Assembly (NCBI GenBank): GCA_963777735.1
Contig: CAVZRQ010000005.1
Coordinates: 558,001-622,000, forward strand
Source of the DNA: ZC4RG30 sp963777735
Lineage (GTDB): Bacteria; Pseudomonadota; Gammaproteobacteria; Steroidobacterales; Steroidobacteraceae
DNA: 64,000 nucleotides
Reading direction: 5' to 3'
Part shown: positions 62,716-64,000 of the stretch, one piece after another
Layout: every line of letters begins with the position of its first letter
Position numbering within the stretch: position 1 is the first letter of the stretch
Position numbers and translations under genes: made by a program
Notes under the pieces: generated by a model
What the model saw: the letters and a program-made list of their open reading frames with translations, nothing else
What the model was told of the DNA's origin: nothing
Databases searched by the model: none

Positions 62716-64000
62716 ATGCGACGTCTGATTAATCTTGGCGCCTGCGCGGCTGTTGCGCTGGGTGTGGTGGCTTGTGTTGCGACCGTCGATTCGGGTGGCA
62801 ACGCCGGTGGCGCGAAGTCCCCCCGCAACGCGGCAGCCGCTGCGACGGAATGGGCCGAGCATGGTCGCGATGGCGACGAACAGCGCTACAGCCCGCTGAA
62901 GCAGATCAACGTCGAGACCATCAAGGACCTGGGCCTCGCCTGGGCCGTCGATATGCCCGAGAAGGGCCAGTACCAGTCGACTCCGATCATGGTCGATGGT
63001 CGCATCATCGTGACCACGCCCTGGAGCTACGCCTACGCCTTCGACGCGAAGACCGGCGCACAGCTGTGGAAGTACAACCCCAAGGTGCCGCGCGAAATGG
63101 CGGCCACCAGCCTGTGCTGCAACAACTCGAATCGTGGTGCTGCCTACTGGAAGGGCAAGGTCATCTGGGCCACGCTCGACGGTCGCCTGATCGCCGTCGA
63201 TCTCAAGACCGGGAAGCGCATCTGGGAAACCCAGACCTTCAATCCCGCCGACCCGATGTCGATCACCGGCGCGCCCCGCATTGGCAATGGCATCGTGTTC
63301 ATCGGCCAGGGTGGTGGTGAGTATCACCAGCGCGGATTCATGTCTGCCTACGATGCCGAAACCGGCAAGCAGCTGTGGAAATTCTTCCTGGTGCCCGGTG
63401 ACCCTTCGAAGGGCCCGGACGGCGTAGCCTCCGACGAAGTGATGGCCATGGCCGCCCGGACCTGGAAGGGTGAGTGGTGGAAATTCGGTGGTGGCGCCAC
63501 GGTCTGGGATGGCATGGTCTACGACAAGGTCAACGACCTCATCATCGTCGGTACGGGCAACGGTGCACCGTGGCCAGCCGAAGTGCGCTCGCCCGGCGGC
63601 GGCGACAATCTCTTCACCGCATCCATCGTTGCCCTGAACGCGAAGACGGGTAAGTACGCCTGGCACTACCAGACCGTACCGATGGAGAGCTTCGACTTCG
63701 ACAACACCTCGCCGCTGACCCTCGCGAACGTCACCATCGACGGACAGCAGAAGCGCGTGGTGATGCAGATCCCGAAGAACGGCGTGTCCTACGTGATCGA
63801 GGCTGGCACCGGCAAGGTGATCAGTGCGCAGCTCGTCGTGCCGTTCGCCAACTGGCTGACCGGCTTCGACAAGGCCAGGAACTGGGCACCGATCCTCAAT
63901 CCGGAAGCCAATTACGGCGCCACCGGCAAGGGCTGGTACGTGATCCCGTTCCAGACCCATGTGTGGGCTCCGCAGTCCTTCAATCCCGAGACGGGCCTCC
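62716..64000 (+). CDS. PQQ-dependent alcohol-type dehydrogenase (quinoprotein), 3' end outside the window
   Basis: Periplasmic eight-bladed beta-propeller dehydrogenase. The ATG at 62716 follows GGGGGGA. The N-terminus has a lipobox-like end (ALGVVAC) and may be a lipoprotein or simply exported. 428 residues are visible. PQQ signatures are the propeller tryptophan repeats (AYAFDAKTGAQLWKY, LIAVDLKTGKRIWE), the vicinal Cys134-Cys135 in SLCCNNSNRG, and the metal ligand Asn in VGTGNGAPW. The catalytic Asp is followed two residues later by another Asp (FDFD, Asp327 and Asp329), the pattern of lanthanide-dependent enzymes. Whether a C-terminal haem c domain exists cannot be seen. It follows the ccm operon. 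Confidence 0.9.
   Translation, partial: MRRLINLGACAAVALGVVACVATVDSGGNAGGAKSPRNAAAAATEWAEHGRDGDEQRYSPLKQINVETIKDLGLAWAVDMPEKGQYQSTPIMVDGRIIVTTPWSYAYAFDAKTGAQLWKYNPKVPREMAATSLCCNNSNRGAAYWKGKVIWATLDGRLIAVDLKTGKRIWETQTFNPADPMSITGAPRIGNGIVFIGQGGGEYHQRGFMSAYDAETGKQLWKFFLVPGDPSKGPDGVASDEVMAMAARTWKGEWWKFGGGATVWDGMVYDKVNDLIIVGTGNGAPWPAEVRSPGGGDNLFTASIVALNAKTGKYAWHYQTVPMESFDFDNTSPLTLANVTIDGQQKRVVMQIPKNGVSYVIEAGTGKVISAQLVVPFANWLTGFDKARNWAPILNPEANYGATGKGWYVIPFQTHVWAPQSFNPETGL

Noticed and set aside
1..64000. CRISPR arrays, insertion sequences, prophage genes or rRNA
   Set aside because: No regularly spaced repeats, transposase or integrase motifs, or rRNA-like stretches were seen; the only mobile-type element is the group I intron.

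Overview
This window is GC-rich chromosomal DNA with mostly single-copy housekeeping genes in tight, often ATGA-overlapping operons. The content points to a gammaproteobacterium. Supporting features are the rimP-nusA-infB-rbfA-truB-rpsO-pnp order, smc-zipA-ligA, a thrABC operon, dksA-gluQ, uvrC-pgsA-tRNA(Gly)-tRNA(Cys)-tRNA(Leu), and a full ccmABCDEFGHI set. The phaR regulator, a DksA lacking three of four zinc cysteines, class II DAHP synthase, and the HHS/NPH (DUF6152-type) secreted proteins fit the Steroidobacter/Nevskiales neighbourhood best. That placement is inference; no rRNA is present to test it.

Layout. 1-6780: 5'-truncated cyclic beta-1,2-glucan synthase. 6.7-10.3 kb: an accessory patch with two tiny divergent genes around a perfect 18-bp dyad, three secreted DUF6152-like proteins, and two secreted proteins sharing a GRWEGDTLVV motif. 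10.4-19.1 kb: transcription/translation operon with promoter, tandem leader terminators, a pnp leader hairpin and a strong final terminator. 19.1-21.6 kb: phaR, gluQ, dksA, queF (minus strand). 21.7-28.3 kb: smc, zipA, ligA. 28.3-34.4 kb: MocA-like transferase, thrA, thrB, thrC, NERD protein. 34.4-39.1 kb: tatD, YgjP-like metalloprotease, kynA, msrQ, msrP, HAD phosphatase. 39.1-45.6 kb (minus): acnA, mnmA, nudJ, an unknown gene, purB. 45.6-54.8 kb (plus): fumC, CoA-type Nudix hydrolase, mazG, glycine-zipper protein, PepSY protein, two-component system, class II DAHP synthase, uvrC, pgsA. 55.4-56.0 kb: three tRNAs. 56.0-62.7 kb: ccmA-I. 62.7 kb to end: start of a PQQ-dependent dehydrogenase.

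The most notable element is a 244-nt group I intron interrupting the anticodon of tRNA-Leu(UAA), at the position used by cyanobacterial and plastid introns. The other main leads are a possible N-terminal copper (histidine-brace) site in the DUF6152-like proteins, the Asp-x-Asp lanthanide signature in the PQQ enzyme, the DksA variant, and an apparent CTG start in uvrC.

Caution on sequence quality: seven conserved genes (smc, ligA, thrA, tatD, msrP, nudJ, mazG) are each broken by exactly one inserted or missing base. The flanking protein sequence is intact on both sides. This looks like residual assembly indels rather than decay. Those genes are listed as whole CDSs with the shift position given.
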